Positions 21,262 through 32,789 of a DNA stretch of 64,000 nucleotides are shown here, one piece after another. The notes under the pieces are model-generated. The model was not told where the DNA came from. It saw nothing but the letters and a program-made list of their open reading frames with translations, and made no database searches. The translations under genes were made by a program, and so were the position numbers. Origin of the DNA: Buddleja alternifolia (taxonomy: Eukaryota > Streptophyta > Magnoliopsida > Lamiales > Scrophulariaceae); NCBI GenBank assembly GCA_019426215.1, contig CM033403.1:7214012-7278011 (forward strand). The letters are read 5' to 3'. Each line of letters starts with the position of its first letter. The stretch's first letter is position 1.

Positions 21262-22829
21262 GGGCTTCCTAATTAAGAAGGGGTTCAAAGAGTTAGTACT
21301 CTGGTTGGATGCAATAAATTGCTCTATTTGTATTCCTATCATTCAATGCAAACTTTTCTTTTACAATATACCAATTAATGGAAAATTTTGTTTTCTATCT
21401 TGTCTACAACTTTCTTAATAGTTTAGAATTTTTTTAGCATACTATCATGCATTTATTTCATATGGCCCGATAATAAATCCCGATACGCCGCGGCCGATAT
21501 GAAACAACACCTGTCGATATTATCACCGATATTGCGACTTGGAACCATGAACGATGAGTTGGCGTTTATATTTCACCGTACAGGAAACTAATAGTATATC
21601 CCAAGGGCCACAAAAATGGGAAAGGAGACTATATCTCTGTATACTTGGCAGTGACAAACACAACTTCTCTGGCTTCAAACTGGGAGGTTAATGCTGTCTT
21701 CAGCATATTTCTGTTTAATCAGATTTCCTGCAATTATCTTGTCACAAAAGGTATTAACTATTCCAACTGACAATTCAATTTTTTATACGTTAGTAACATA
21801 TTATTGAAGCCTTTATTATGTTCAGATGACCAAATTCTTCTTTTTTAATGTTATATTGGTATTGAAACTTGGACAGGAATAACGCGGCGCTTTCTCTCTA
21901 TGAAATCAGAATGGGGCTTTTCTAAATTCATCTCTAGGAAAATTTTCACAGATCCATCAAATGGATACATTGTGGATGACAATTGTGTGTTTGGAGCTGA
22001 AGTTTTCTCTGTTAAAAGCAAACTTGTCGTTGATCGTTTGTCTATGCTCAAAATTATTACGCCCTATACGCGTAATTGGAAAATATCCCAGTTCTCCACA
22101 TTGAAACATCGTTGGACTTCTGAGAATTTCATTGTTGCTGATCAAGAATGGTATCTTATATTTCTCTCTCTCACTCTCTTTATATCTCTGTGTGTGGGAA
22201 AATTCTATGTTTTGGTCTCGGTCCAGTATACACCATTGGATTGGGGGGTAAATGGGTAAAAGCCCCCCTAGTGGGGGATCCAATGGTGGATACTGGATGG
22301 TCTAGGTCCAGCATAGAATTGCCCCTGTGTACGCCTTTGTCAATTTTGGATTGAAATTTCTTGGTAAACTTAGGAATATCGTACTATATCCAAAAGGAAT
22401 TAATGAAGAAGAGAGACGATATGTGTCTATTTATTTGTGTTATGTTGGCCCCAATCCAAAAGTAATGGCGGATTTTACCATTTGCATCAGAAACCAGATC
22501 AATAGTCAACACTGCAAAAAGAGAAGTAAGTTGTATAATATTTTCATGCTATTCCAATCAAATCCGCTTCGCAAAATAACGTAATGGGTAATATTTTTTT
22601 ACCAGTTCTCAAATATTAAGTGAGACTTTTTGGTTCATATTATCTCGAAAATAACAATAAAGTTTTTCTTGCAGCATCACATTGGTTTTCATCTTCCTCC
22701 GATTGGGGATTTACCAAGTTCATATCACTTGTTGATACCGATGACGGTGGAAAAGGGTTCATTGTCAACGACTGTTGCATTCTCGAGATAGAAATCTCTG
22801 TGCAAGCCATTGCATACGGTTCTACATAA
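20014..22829 (+). CDS. MATH-domain protein (two MATH domains), copy 2, intact six-exon gene
   Basis: Exons are 20014-20041, 20234-20363, 21584-21750, 21877-22150, 22374-22525 and 22675-22829. All introns are GT-AG, and the join is 906 bases, giving 301 residues and a stop. Residues about 18-158 form the first MATH domain (FLFRIESFS, RYESGEFVADDYKWKL, WEVNAVFSIFLFNQI, EWGFSKFIS, VDDNCVFGAEVF). Residues about 174-296 form a second (ENFIVADQEWNIVLYPKG, VSIYLCYVGP, DWGFTKFIS, FIVNDCCILEIEISV). MATH domains bind partner proteins, often in ubiquitin or receptor pathways. No BTB, protease or coiled-coil domain follows, so this is the MATH-only plant type, and its target is unknown. Introns 2 and 4 carry small transposon insertions. 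Copy 1 (4271-6411) has the same plan but is frameshifted. Confidence 0.9.
20436..20752 (+). mobile_element. TRIM-like retrotransposon 5' end in MATH copy 2 intron 2
   Basis: A 111-bp LTR-like segment (20436-20546) starts TGTTG and ends CAACA. It is followed directly by a primer site TGGTATCAGAGC at 20547-20558. The following sequence has no gag-like content, and no second LTR was found. Copy 1 lacks the insert in the same intron. The very short LTR fits terminal-repeat retrotransposons in miniature. Its right part seems lost or replaced by the next element. Confidence 0.65.
20547..20558 (+). promoter_or_regulatory. tRNA-iMet primer binding site of the TRIM-like element
   Basis: TGGTATCAGAGC touches the CAACA end of the short LTR. 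It is the same primer site as in copia B. Confidence 0.8.
20753..20899 (+). mobile_element. possible short non-autonomous Helitron
   Basis: The segment starts TCTATTATTC after an A and ends CTAG before a T, as Helitrons do (insertion between A and T). A hairpin cacgtg-tgacg-cacgtg (20872-20888) lies 7 bases before the CTAG, as expected for the Helitron 3' end. There is no coding capacity. The 3' end is more convincing than the 5' end. Confidence 0.45.
22197..22325. mobile_element. foldback MITE in MATH copy 2 intron 4
   Basis: The 129-bp segment forms a near-complete hairpin: the left arm ggaaaattctatg..ggtccagtat.caccattgga pairs with the right arm tccaatggtg.atactgga..ggtccagcatagaatt. Eight-base flanks tgtgtgtg and tgtgtacg resemble a target duplication of hAT-type size. 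Copy 1 lacks it. Confidence 0.7.
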
Positions 22830-24930
22830 TGGTTTCCTTTAACTTGCATTTCACATTAGTGTGCGACTGTTTTGGTAAATGATTGTTGGTTAATTTGGAT
22901 AACAGGTTACTGCAGTTTGAATTTTTGTTGACTTGGTAGACTTGTTTTTGTTTTTTAAATATGTGCTTCACGTATTTTAACTGAGGTATGAGCTATGTAT
23001 TTTACTTACATTTCTAATCCTTGTTGCTAAATCCCAACCCCACACCGTTAACGACACCGTTGGAACTATAGCCTTTTTCTCATTCTCGAGTTCATGTTTT
23101 GTATGTTAACGCAGAGAACTGTAACTTCTTGAGGATTTTTTTCTTGTGAAACAACTTATTTCTTTTTGGCTGTTGGGAATCCATTCCCCTACCCTAATAT
23201 CTTCCTCACTTAGATACCCAACCCTTCCCTCAATTCTCCCACACTCAGCTGCCGACACCGCTAACCGCTTCCAATCCTCAGCCATCAGCACTTCCTTCTC
23301 CTCCTCTCTCCGCTGCCTTTTCATCCTCTCCTCGCCCCCACCACCTCTTCCTCCTCTTCTTGTTCTCGCCACCCCCGGGCTGCCGCTCCTTCCTATTCCC
23401 TTTATCATGTGGCCTCTCTCTGGCGCGTTTCTCCTCCTACTCGACTTTTCCCCCGAACACTCTCCATTACCAAAACTCCTCCTCGATCCCTCCTTTTGTC
23501 CTACCACACCGCGTGTCTCCTAGTCCCTTGTGATTTGTTCTGTCCCTCTCTGTCGCCGCCCCTCCCTCCTTCGCTCTCTCTATGTCAAGAATTTATATGT
23601 ATGTATATCAAATGTAATCTATCTTATACATATATCATAATTTTTTCTAATATATATTTATAAGAAAAAAAGAGTTGAAGAAACCTTTTTCTTTCTACGC
23701 CCCTTTTCGATAATTTGTGTACATTTGTTATATTTTATTCAAGTCTTTAAATAATACCAATTTACAGTAAGATTTGATTGTTCACGTGACCTTCCAAGAT
23801 TAAGGCTAAGCAATCTTACCCAACACTTACCTAGAGGTCAAGAAAATACAACGTAAATTCGACTCCAAAAGCTTCAGACTCCATGATTGATTGGGGAATG
23901 ATATTACTTCAAATAGCTCGACCGCACGCCTCCTGCATTGTCGCGTGTTTGCACCGCTACCACCTTTTTGTTCCTTTAATGTGATACCCAACACAAAAAT
24001 TTACATCCACAGATTTCCAACAATTTCAGCTTTCTCATCATAAAAATTTCATCTCAAAAACCACTCGAGAAAAGGGTGAACCGGGCTTTCAAAGTTGATC
24101 TCCCGAGAATGCAAATTTTATGTACATCCCGGAACCTTGTAACCAATGCTTCTTCTGTCCGCATTACACCATTGAGTTTGGCAAATCTTATACCTATAAG
24201 CATCGACGCTCAAAGGGACTCCCAATGGTGGTCTCTATTATGCAATCAGACATCAGGAAGGCTGGTTTCTGGTTGCAACAATGTGAATGACAATTTTTTG
24301 GTGTGAAAACAGCGTAGTGGCAGCGATGCTTCTGAGGTTGATAAAGGACTATTTCAGTATCCTTTTACAGAAAATCTCATAATAATAGAATCTACACTCA
24401 AAGATCTTTCTATTGATGGTCTTGCATGTACAATCAACCAACGAAAAGGGTAGTTTTTTGCCAAACTAAAATTGAAAACAATTCTGAAAGCTAAAACCTC
24501 GGCATTGACAATGGTGGTTTAGGTGATTCTTTAGGGCATTTTCCAATGAATGCATAAGCTCTACATGCAATAACATTCCTAACCAGAACAAGTCTATTTA
24601 TTCTATAATTCCAACCCACAAAATCAAATCCTTATTCAATTAAACATGCATTTAGAGTATGAAACTAAATTGGAACTAGAAATGTCAAATTACTCACTTT
24701 CTCCTTGCATGTTTAACTAAACACAAATTCACCAACTAATTACATCAAATCAAACATGGAACCACTGATATACACTTTATTATGCAGTAAGATCATTCAA
24801 ATTTGAGTTTGGTTAACCCAAACCCAAGACAAAGTCAAAATGCAGTCAAGTATCATCTTCACAACACTTAGCTCATGCATGTAAAAACTCAATCACAATC
24901 TTTCAAATTAAGCAAATTAAAGACTTATAA
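22830..24930. other. 3' flank of MATH copy 2 and unassigned spacer
   Basis: 22830-23330 is homologous to the flank of copy 1. From about 23200 to 23600 the + strand is very C/T-rich (proline/serine-rich shadow frames), with no start, splice or domain evidence for a gene. From 23600 to 24930 the sequence is AT-rich. The open frame at 24076-24306 matches nothing I recognise. Confidence 0.5.
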
Positions 24931-25915
24931 TGTCACGCACCAAAATTTACACTGTAAAGGGTTCAGACTCGAGGCATAAATTCTAATAAAATTATATCTG
25001 AAATAAAGTGTATGACAAAAATCCTTTAATCAGGTTCTTCTGATAAACATAACTTCACATCTTAAGAAAAAAATACTCTAATGAAAACTTAAGACTGGGA
25101 AAAACTAAACACCAATGCCTAGCCATTACAAAGAGAAAATCTTCATAGATCACTCGGCTCCTGATGAGTTTCCATGCTCTCGCCTAAAGTGATCATATAT
25201 TACTGGAAGGAAGGAAGGAAGTAAAACATAGAGAGTACGTGAGTAAAAGAATCAGTGAATGCCCGATGTGCGTGATGTATTTATCAAATACATATTGATT
25301 TTCCAAAACCTAAGCATAAGTAAAAAGATGTTTTACTAAAAACAAAAATTCTTTAGAAAGATTCAAACTTGAAGTAGAAGATTTCGGACTTTCATAAATA
25401 TCAAAGAGATAGAGAAATATATTTTCATCCAACTTTCAAAGTAGTAAGCAATAAAGGAATTTATAATAAAAATCGATTATGATGATCAAATAACCGAATT
25501 ACTGATGCCAGACAACCTTATGACTCCCAATTGATAGTGATAGACCACCTTATCACTCTGGGCAACAAGCGACCTTACCAAATTGAAACACATGCTCGAG
25601 TACATGTGGAATAGATACTACACAACACAACAACAAATGGCTTCTGTTTGCATTGTGAGGGAGTGGGCTATGAGGACTCGGGGTTCTACCAGCAAGTCCG
25701 CTACTGCCCGGCGGTACTCTTTGTACACCCGAGCCAAGTTGGATCCAACTAACAGAAACAAATCAGAATAGAACCATACTAGTCATTGATCATCATAAAC
25801 CAAAAAGATTTAAAATTGTGGAGAGACAGATGAGTTATTTTTAAAATATTAATTCAACAACTTCAACAATTTTCTAAAAGAAAGTTAGTCTTCAAAAATA
25901 GAATTTTGATACAAC
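24931..25915 (-). repeat. probable 3' LTR of an old gypsy element (direct-repeat copy 1)
   Basis: It starts TGTCACGCACC and is similar over about 1 kb to 32790-33775. Shared blocks include aattctaataaaattatatc, gatcactcggctcctgatgag, gtgaatgccc.atgtgcgtgatgt and gatgccagacaa.cttatga. Both copies have the same direction. The second copy is followed on the minus strand by a primer-site sequence, so this pair is best read as decayed LTRs of a minus-strand element. The far boundary is approximate. Confidence 0.6.
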
Positions 25916-26427
25916 ATAGAGCACTAATCGGCAATCCCATTGGAGCACTAAATTCTAAGTCATATTACGCGGATCTTAATTTCTAAAGTTAGAGCCCTAA
26001 CATCTAAACACATGACTATATGCATATATACACATATATATAAACCTGTATTAATCCAGCGCTAGCTACAATAACCATAGTATAGTAATAAAATAGGTCA
26101 TCCATATCATTAACCTCTGGTTCATCTCGAGGTCTCTATCATTTCCCTACGGTGCCAAATTTTGATTGTCCGTCTAACCAAAAGGAAGAAAGAAAAATTC
26201 TATCAACACCTAATCAAGAAAATTAAGGGAGCAAAGTAAAGAAACAATCATAAAGGAGCAGAATTCTAGAGAATTTATAACTTAAAGATTTTAGGTAAAG
26301 CATCCCATGAGTAACTCACAAACTAAAGTTCGTACGTCCTTAAATATACTGAAATCCAAACTAGATAACTTGCAAACCCATGTCATATCCCATCATTCAC
26401 AATCTAAGGAACCTAGCGTAATTAGGG
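25916..26427. other. inside of the old gypsy element, left part
   Basis: AT-rich sequence without a supported gene, lying between the probable 3' LTR and the inverted MITE-like end. The reading frame at 26307-26546 spans the MITE end and is not convincing. Confidence 0.4.
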
Positions 26428-26600
26428 TTGTTCATTCGATCTGTTTGGTCCAAAACCGAATCGAAATTTCAATTAACCAAAATTTTGGTTTTTTAAAATT
26501 TCCAACTGAAAACCAAACGAAACAGAACGGTTCGGTTAAAAACTGAATTTTTTCTGTTCAGTTTTTGGGTAAACCGAAATTTTTAAATAAATAAATAAAT
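26428..26600 (+). repeat. left MITE-like terminal segment
   Basis: It begins gggttgttcattcgatctg and runs into aaccgaaat-type repeats (ccaaaaccgaatcg, ttaaccaaaattttgg). The mirror image, ending in cgaaccgtgcacactcc, is at about 32405-32594. The two are inverted relative to each other and enclose the gypsy element at 26785-32016, so they look like two ends of one MITE-like transposon that was split. Confidence 0.5.
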
Positions 26601-26784
26601 AGAACAAGTTTTACATCGAAGCGGCGAGAAGGAGAAAGGAAACGAGGGAACAACAAGATCAGATTTCTTTAATAATCGTTGCCCATTTCTGTAACCGAAC
26701 AATTTCTTCTATTATGATTCAAGCTGAAATCATAAACCCTAATCTAGAATTTGGGGAATATTTCTGTAACCCAACAATTTCTTC

Positions 26785-27225
26785 TATTATGATTCAAGCT
26801 GGAATCATAAACCCTAATCTAGAATTTGGGGAATATTGAATCAAGAAGATAGAAAACTATAAGAGTTGAGAGAGAATTGAATGAATTTGTTTTAATTTTC
26901 TAGATAGCTTTCCAATTCAGTTCACATCCGTATTTATACAACAATTCAGCTTCAAATCCAAGCTAATTCAGCTAACATTTATACAAAATATCTCTAACTA
27001 CTTTTAACTAACTCCTTTGCCAGGTGTCATGCTCTGATTAGCCCTTCCTTCTTTAGCTATTATGCTTGAAATGACGCCGTCTTGATTATTTTTTTCAATC
27101 CCGCTTTTATAAATGACATGCGTTTTTGAGCTTCTTTGTTTATTTTATAACTCGTTTCTTTCATTTTGGTCTTTGCATTTTCATTTCTTTGGCCATAAGA
27201 ACCCTTGCTTTGAGCTAACATGACA
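26785..27225 (-). repeat. 3' LTR of the chromovirus
   Basis: It pairs with 31576-32016. Its first base pair has mutated from TG to TA (tattatgattc versus tgttacgattc). A block of about 75 bases spanning the flank and the first 45 bases of the LTR is duplicated immediately upstream (about 26693-26767 and 26768-26842). Confidence 0.9.
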
Positions 27226-27286
27226 TTACCCTCCCCTTGAGACAAGTCTTAACCACATGACTTAATTGAGGAAAGAGTTGGGTAAT

Positions 27287-30200
27287 CTAGTAGTAATCTT
27301 CCCATGTGGCCTCAACAACTGGTAAATGAGCTAACTGGATAAGTACTTGCATAATAGCTGTATTGTTCCTTTTAATCATCCTCCTGGCCAAGATTTTAAT
27401 AGGATGCAACATGACAGTGTCCGCCTCATCCAATACTGGTAAAGTGGGAGAAACCAGGGTAGAGCTACCCACACACCTCTTAAGAAGAAAGACATGATGA
27501 ACTCTAGACTCACGAGGTATAGCCAACTTGTATGCAACTAAACCAACACATTCAATAATAGAAACGGGACCTGCATACTTAGGACTTTACTTCCAAACTC
27601 TACTTGTATGTAGAGAGAGCTGTTTGTAATGTTTGAACTTCAGATAAACCATATCCCCAATCGGAAATTGTCTCTCTTGTCTGTTTTTATCAGCATAGAA
27701 CTGCATTCTTCTTTGACCTTTTTTTAATTGAGTCTTGATGTATTCAGCCATGAACTGCCTGTCTTGAATCAATGCTTCCACTCCCATAACAGTGGTTGGC
27801 ATAAAAGCCCCCATGCCCAACTGTGGAGGTTTGTAGCCATACAAGTCCTCAAAAGGGGTAAGGTGGAGAGTATGGTGATAAGAAGTGTTGTACCACCACC
27901 ACCAAGTAAAAGCCATAATGCCCATTTCATAGTAAAATATCCAGTCATATATCTCAAATAGGACTCTAAGCACAGGCTAACTCTCTCAGACTGCCCATCA
28001 GTTTGAGGGTGGTAAGCAGTACTCAAATGCTGCTCAATGCCCACCACCTGGAAAAACTCCTTCCAGAACTTATTTGTAAAAACTCTATCCCTAGCACTGA
28101 AATAGGTAAGCAATGTAGCTTGTAGATGTTATCTAAAAACACAATAGCAAGGGAAGAGACAGAAAAAGGATGTTTGAGGCTAGTAAAATGGCTATACTTG
28201 GAAAATCTGTCAACTATTACCCATATAGTATCTTTGTTGTGGGATAGGGGTAATTGTTCTATGAAATCCATGGTTATATGCTCCCATGCTTGGTTAGGTA
28301 CTGGAAGTGGTTGTAAAAGACTCGCAGGTGTAGAGTTCTCATGCCTTTACAACTTTGACATTCATGGCAATGAGATATAATCTGCACTAGACCCTTGATC
28401 CCTGGCCATAAGAAAACTAATTGGAGTCTCTGAAAAGCCCCTTAGAGCCCATTATGGCCCCCCTATACTGGAAGTATGAAAGAAGGATACTACTTTGTGT
28501 CTTAAATCAGAGTTGGTCCCCACATAAAGTTCCCCTTTGAATCTAATAATACCATATGAATATGAGTAAACAGAAACATCAAAGGGACAAAGAGTTGCAT
28601 GTGTGATTACCTTTTAGGCTACCAGATTTCCTTGATAGCTCAACTACTATTCATCTAGCCAAGTAGGTTGGATAGAAGTGATAAGGGTACACTCCCCTTC
28701 ATGAGCCCTTCTAGACAAAGCATCAGCCACCTTATTCTCACTCCCCTTCTTATATTCAATTTTGTAATCAAATCCCAATAGTTTTGTCATGTGTTTCTAT
28801 TGTAAGGGGGTGGAAATCTTCTACTCTAACAAGAATTTCAGACTTTGTTTATCTGTCCTTACAGTAAACTGGCCATGCAGAAGGTATAGCCTCCATTTAT
28901 CCACTGCAAGTAAGATTGCTAAGAATTCCTTTTCAGAGACTGATAAGCCTAAGCTTTTAGGTCATAGGGCCTTGCTTAAGTAAGCTAAGGGATGTTTGTT
29001 CTGAGTTAGTACAACTCAAAGTCCAGAGTAGCAAGCATCAGTTCCACTATGAACGGTTGAGTGAAATCTGGTAGCTGTAGTTTCCACTATGAACGGTTGA
29101 GTGAAATCTGGCAGCTGGAGTACTGGAGCAGTGACCATGGCTGAGGAAAGCTTGTTCTGCCTCTAGAGTCCATGTAAATCCCCCTTTTTTTGTTAAATTT
29201 GTAAGTGGCTTGGCTATAACCCCATAATGTCTTACAGACTTCCTGTAATAACCTGTGAGTTCCAAAAAACTTCTCAAAGCTTTAACATTCTTTGGCACAG
29301 GCCAGCTACTCATCCCTTTGATTTTTTCAGGATCAGTTCTAACTCCCTTGTGACTGATAATATGGCCCAATTAGTCAATTTGTGACTTGCCAAAGGCACA
29401 CTTGGACTCTTTAGCAAGCAGTTGGTGCTCCATCAATCTGTTAAAACACTACCCTAAGGTGAACTTTATGAGTCTCCATATATGGGTTGTAAATCAATAT
29501 ATCGTCAAAAAAGATAAGTACATAATCCCTTAATTCTTTTCTAAACACATGGTTCATTAATCCCTGTAAAGTTGTTGGAGCATTAGTAAGCGCAAAGGGC
29601 ATAACCTTGAACTCAAAAAGGCCTCATGGTTACAAAAGCAATTTTGGGAATGTCTGTTTCGTGTAACTTGATTTGGTGGTAACCAGCTCTTAAGTCAATC
29701 TTAGAGAACACATTTGACCCTCCCAATTGATCCAACAAATCATCAATCAAAGGGATTGGAAACTATCCTTCACAGTCATGGAATTGAGTTTTTTTGTAAG
29801 CTACATAGAATCTCCATGTTCCATCTTTCTTTTTCACTAATACCACTGGTGAAGAGAATGGACTATTACTGGGGTGGGAATATTCCACTCTCTAGCATTT
29901 TTTTCACCAGTCTCTCAATCTCCACTCTTTGCAGGAAGGGATACCTGTATGCTGATTGCTTAATTGGCTCCACTCCAGGTTTGAGGGGTATTTTGTGATT
30001 ATAAGCCCTATTGGGATGTAGAGTTTTTGGCTCTTCAAATAATGATTTATATTCTTGAAGTAATGGTTTTAATGTAGCTTCCATACCCTCTCTAGTGACC
30101 TCTACTATGGCTTTAATTATGCACAGACACCCCATCATGGCTTTTCCTCCTCTTTTCATAAATTTTTTAAGATGTTTTCCGCTCATCATTTTCAGGGTGG

Positions 30201-31560
30201 CTTCACTGTGTGTACCCTGTAATGTGATTTGGTTTCCATTATTTTCAAATGATATCCTTTGTGTCCCAAAGTCAAAAGTGAGTAGTCCCAACTTCTTGAA
30301 AAAATCCACTCCAATCACCATATCACACCCTCCCAACCATAGTAATCTTACACTAGTTGAGAATTTGTGATTACCCATAGTCCATTAAAACGGAGGGCAC
30401 CTTGAGTTACATTCTACCTTGCCCCGATTTGCCATTGTCACCATTAGTGAGTTAGTGTACTCAACTTCACATTTTAACCTATTGGCAGTCTCAAGGTCAA
30501 TAAATGCATGTGTGTTTCCAGTATCAATCAAGATTGACAGCTCCTGATTTCCCACTCTCCCTGTGAGTTTGATGGTGTCATGGGTAAACTGCCCATGCAG
30601 TGCATTCAGGGATATATGGATCTCCTCACATACATCTTTTTTTTTCATTTTCCTCCTCACTACTCTCCATTTCCTCCCCCATAATCGCAAAGATTCTTTT
30701 ACACTTATGGCCAATGTGATAAACCTCATCACAATTAAAGCACAATCCCTTCTTTCTCCTTTTCTCCATTTCAGTGCTGGACAATTTCTTAATGGGAGGA
30801 TATTTCTCAGGTACCATTGGTAGTGTGGATTCACAGCCATACTTGACTCAGACTTCCAAATCTTTGGATTATTTGGTATGTAAGGTTTGCTCCCTCGTTT
30901 TGACCCCTTGTTAACAGCCTCTAAAAGTCATTCTTACTTCCTAGCTAAATGCATAGCATGTGATAGAGTTAATGGAGTCAACATTTCTACCATAGGGGCT
31001 ATGTCCTCTTTTAAGCCACTTGGACTAACTTTTAGTGAAATAATCCTCTGATAACTGCCTATTACTGCTCACCATAAAGGCTTTTAGCTCCTCAAACTTA
31101 ACTATGTATTCTTCAACACTTCCTACCTGTATCAACTAGTTGAATTGCCCAATTAAGTTTCCAATTCTACTCACAGAGAATCTCTCTATCACTAGCTCAA
31201 CAAACCTTACCCATCCAATACCTTCCTGCCCTCAATGTTGTCTAGGTACTAGTGATCTGCACAACCTTCCATATGCATAGCAGCAGTGACAATTTTTTCA
31301 TGATCACTCTCAACTAATTCATCATAAAATATTTTTGGCATTTCCGGATCCAAGTCCTAGGTTCATTTCCATCAAATTTAGGGAAATCTAACCTTGGCAT
31401 CTTTACATTACTCAGGTTCTGTACTTCATTGTTCCTGGTTGGAGTTATTGGTGTACTATTTCTGTGGTTTGAATTGTGATTGGGATTTGAAGATTTTCAA
31501 TGCTTGTGGAACCTTCAAGTTCTGATCGTGTTTTCGTCATTTGATTTCGGTAAGGATCGA
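27287..31560 (-). pseudogene. chromovirus gag-pol remnant with chromodomain
   Basis: Visible domains, downstream to upstream: chromodomain (27526-27287: PIKILARRMIKRNNTAIMQVLIQ..ATWED); integrase (28271-27587: DFIEQLPLSHNKDTIWVIVDRFSKYSHF, FTNKFWKEFF, YHPQTDGQSERV); reverse transcriptase end and thumb (29370-29047: [31 protein letters not shown]); the catalytic reverse transcriptase block near 29480-29600 ([28 protein letters not shown]); the protease-RT linker (30378-29866, ending YRYPFLQRVEIERLVKKMLESGI); protease (ILIDTGNTHAFIDLETANRL, 30520 region); and a zinc knuckle CFNCDEVYHIGHKC near 30740. The chromodomain usually directs integration to marked chromatin. Each block lies in a different frame. 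Confidence 0.9.
29041..29125. repeat. tandem duplication in the reverse transcriptase-RNase H region
   Basis: ttccactatgaacggttgag..tctgg.agctg occurs twice in a row with a period of about 42 bases, a local duplication inside the dead chromovirus pol. Confidence 0.75.
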
Positions 31561-31575
31561 GTTCTGGGTACCACT

Positions 31576-32016
31576 TGTTACGATTCAAGCTAGAATCATA
31601 AACCCTAATCTAGAATTTGGGGAAAAGTGAATCAAGAAGATAGAAAACTATAAGAGTTGAGAGAGAATTGAGTGAATTTGTATTAATTTTTCAGATAGCT
31701 TTCCAATTTAGTTCACATCCGTATTTATACAACAATTCAGCTTCAATACCAAGCTAATTCAACTAACAATTATACAAAATGTCTCTAACTACTTTTAACT
31801 AACTCCTTCGCCAGGTGTCGTGCTCTACTTAGCCCTTCTTTCTTTGACTATTATGCTTGAAACGACACCATCTTGATTATTTTTTTCAATCCCACTTTTA
31901 TAAATTACATGTGTTTTTGAGCTTCTTTGTTTATTTTACAACTCGTTTCTTTCATTTTGGTCCTTGCATTTTCATTTCTTTGGCCATAAGAACCCTTGCT
32001 TTGAGCTTACATGACA
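31576..32016 (-). repeat. 5' LTR of the chromovirus
   Basis: TG...CA ends, 441 bp. It is followed on the minus strand by the degraded primer site and preceded by the tcttc duplication. Confidence 0.9.
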
Positions 32017-32404
32017 TCTTCTTTGAGACTTCGACCATTATACATAAACCAAACACCCCTTTAGTTCTTTCTGTAGAGAAATGACCAAGAAAAAAAGAGT
32101 AGCAGAGAAGAGGAGACTAGATGCTGCAATTGCAATTTGCAAATCTATTCGGAATTTTAGGGATTTTCTCTTGCTAAGAGATTAAGAGTTTTATTTCTAT
32201 AAAATAATAAAGAAGAAGTGTGAATTCAGGAAAAAGAAGAGATGGGCACCGTTGTGCGCGTGAATGGAAGACAGAAGAAGATTAATTAGGGCTTGTAGTT
32301 TGAGTTTCTCCTCCCACATAATATGGGAATCATGATTCTAAATTATACTTTTACTTGTTTATTTCGTTTTAATTGTATACATATAATATAAATATTTATA
32401 TATA
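32017..32404. other. MITE-like element interior right of the chromovirus
   Basis: No gene recognised. The sequence is AT-rich and purine-rich, ending before the inverted MITE-like end. Confidence 0.4.
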
Positions 32405-32594
32405 AATATCAAAAATTTCGGTTTTTGGTTAACCGAACCTCAAAATTGAAAACCAAACCGAGAATCGAATTTTTCTAAAAAAAAAATAAACCGAAAGCCG
32501 AACCGAATTTTTTGATTCAATTTCGGTTGAAACTGAATTTTTGGGTTTCGATTCAGTTTGGGCGGTTAATCGAACCGTGCACACTCCAATTCCT
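32405..32594 (-). repeat. right MITE-like terminal segment (inverted)
   Basis: It reads inward as ggagtgtgcacggttcgatt on the minus strand and contains ttcggtttttggttaaccgaac and related motifs. It is complementary in style to the segment at 26428-26600. The outer flanks share aatt, but a firm target duplication was not established. Confidence 0.5.
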
Positions 32595-32789
32595 AATTCA
32601 GTGCTACAATTGCAATAAATCATCGTTTGGTCAGCCGTCCAAACAATGGTCTACCACAATTTAAGCAATGAAAAACGCCATATCCCCGACCATATTACAA
32701 TCTCAAACTCTCACTTCATATCTAAAACCACAGTCCGAGGAACCTATCTCGGTATAGCTCAGGCACTAGCCTAAGCTCTGATGCCACTT
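32595..32789 (-). other. leader and primer site of the old gypsy element
   Basis: Minus-strand TGGCATCAGAGC (32786-32775) resembles the plant tRNA-Met primer site with one change. It lies three bases from the repeat that ends GTGTGACA. This supports reading 32790-33775 as a 5' LTR. Confidence 0.6.

Larger units (their letters stand above)
26785..32016 (-). mobile_element. Ty3/gypsy chromovirus, complete ends, decayed coding region
   Basis: LTRs at 26785-27225 and 31576-32016 are both 441 bp, alike but differing by roughly 6 percent by eye. The 5-base duplication tcttc lies at 26780-26784 and 32017-32021. On the minus strand the order is gag, zinc knuckle, protease, reverse transcriptase, RNase H, integrase and chromodomain, which defines a gypsy chromovirus. 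The primer site after the 5' LTR reads TGGTACCCAGAAC, a degraded tRNA-Met site. A G-rich tract (CTCAAGGGGAGGG) precedes the 3' LTR. Many stops and shifts show that it is dead. Confidence 0.92.

Noticed and set aside
23106..23663. Overlapping proline/serine-rich and arginine-rich ORFs on both strands
   Set aside because: Composition-driven by a C/T-rich stretch in the MATH flank, with no domains or splice sites.
26307..26546. Small ORF spanning the MITE-like left end
   Set aside because: It runs across a transposon border and has no domain.
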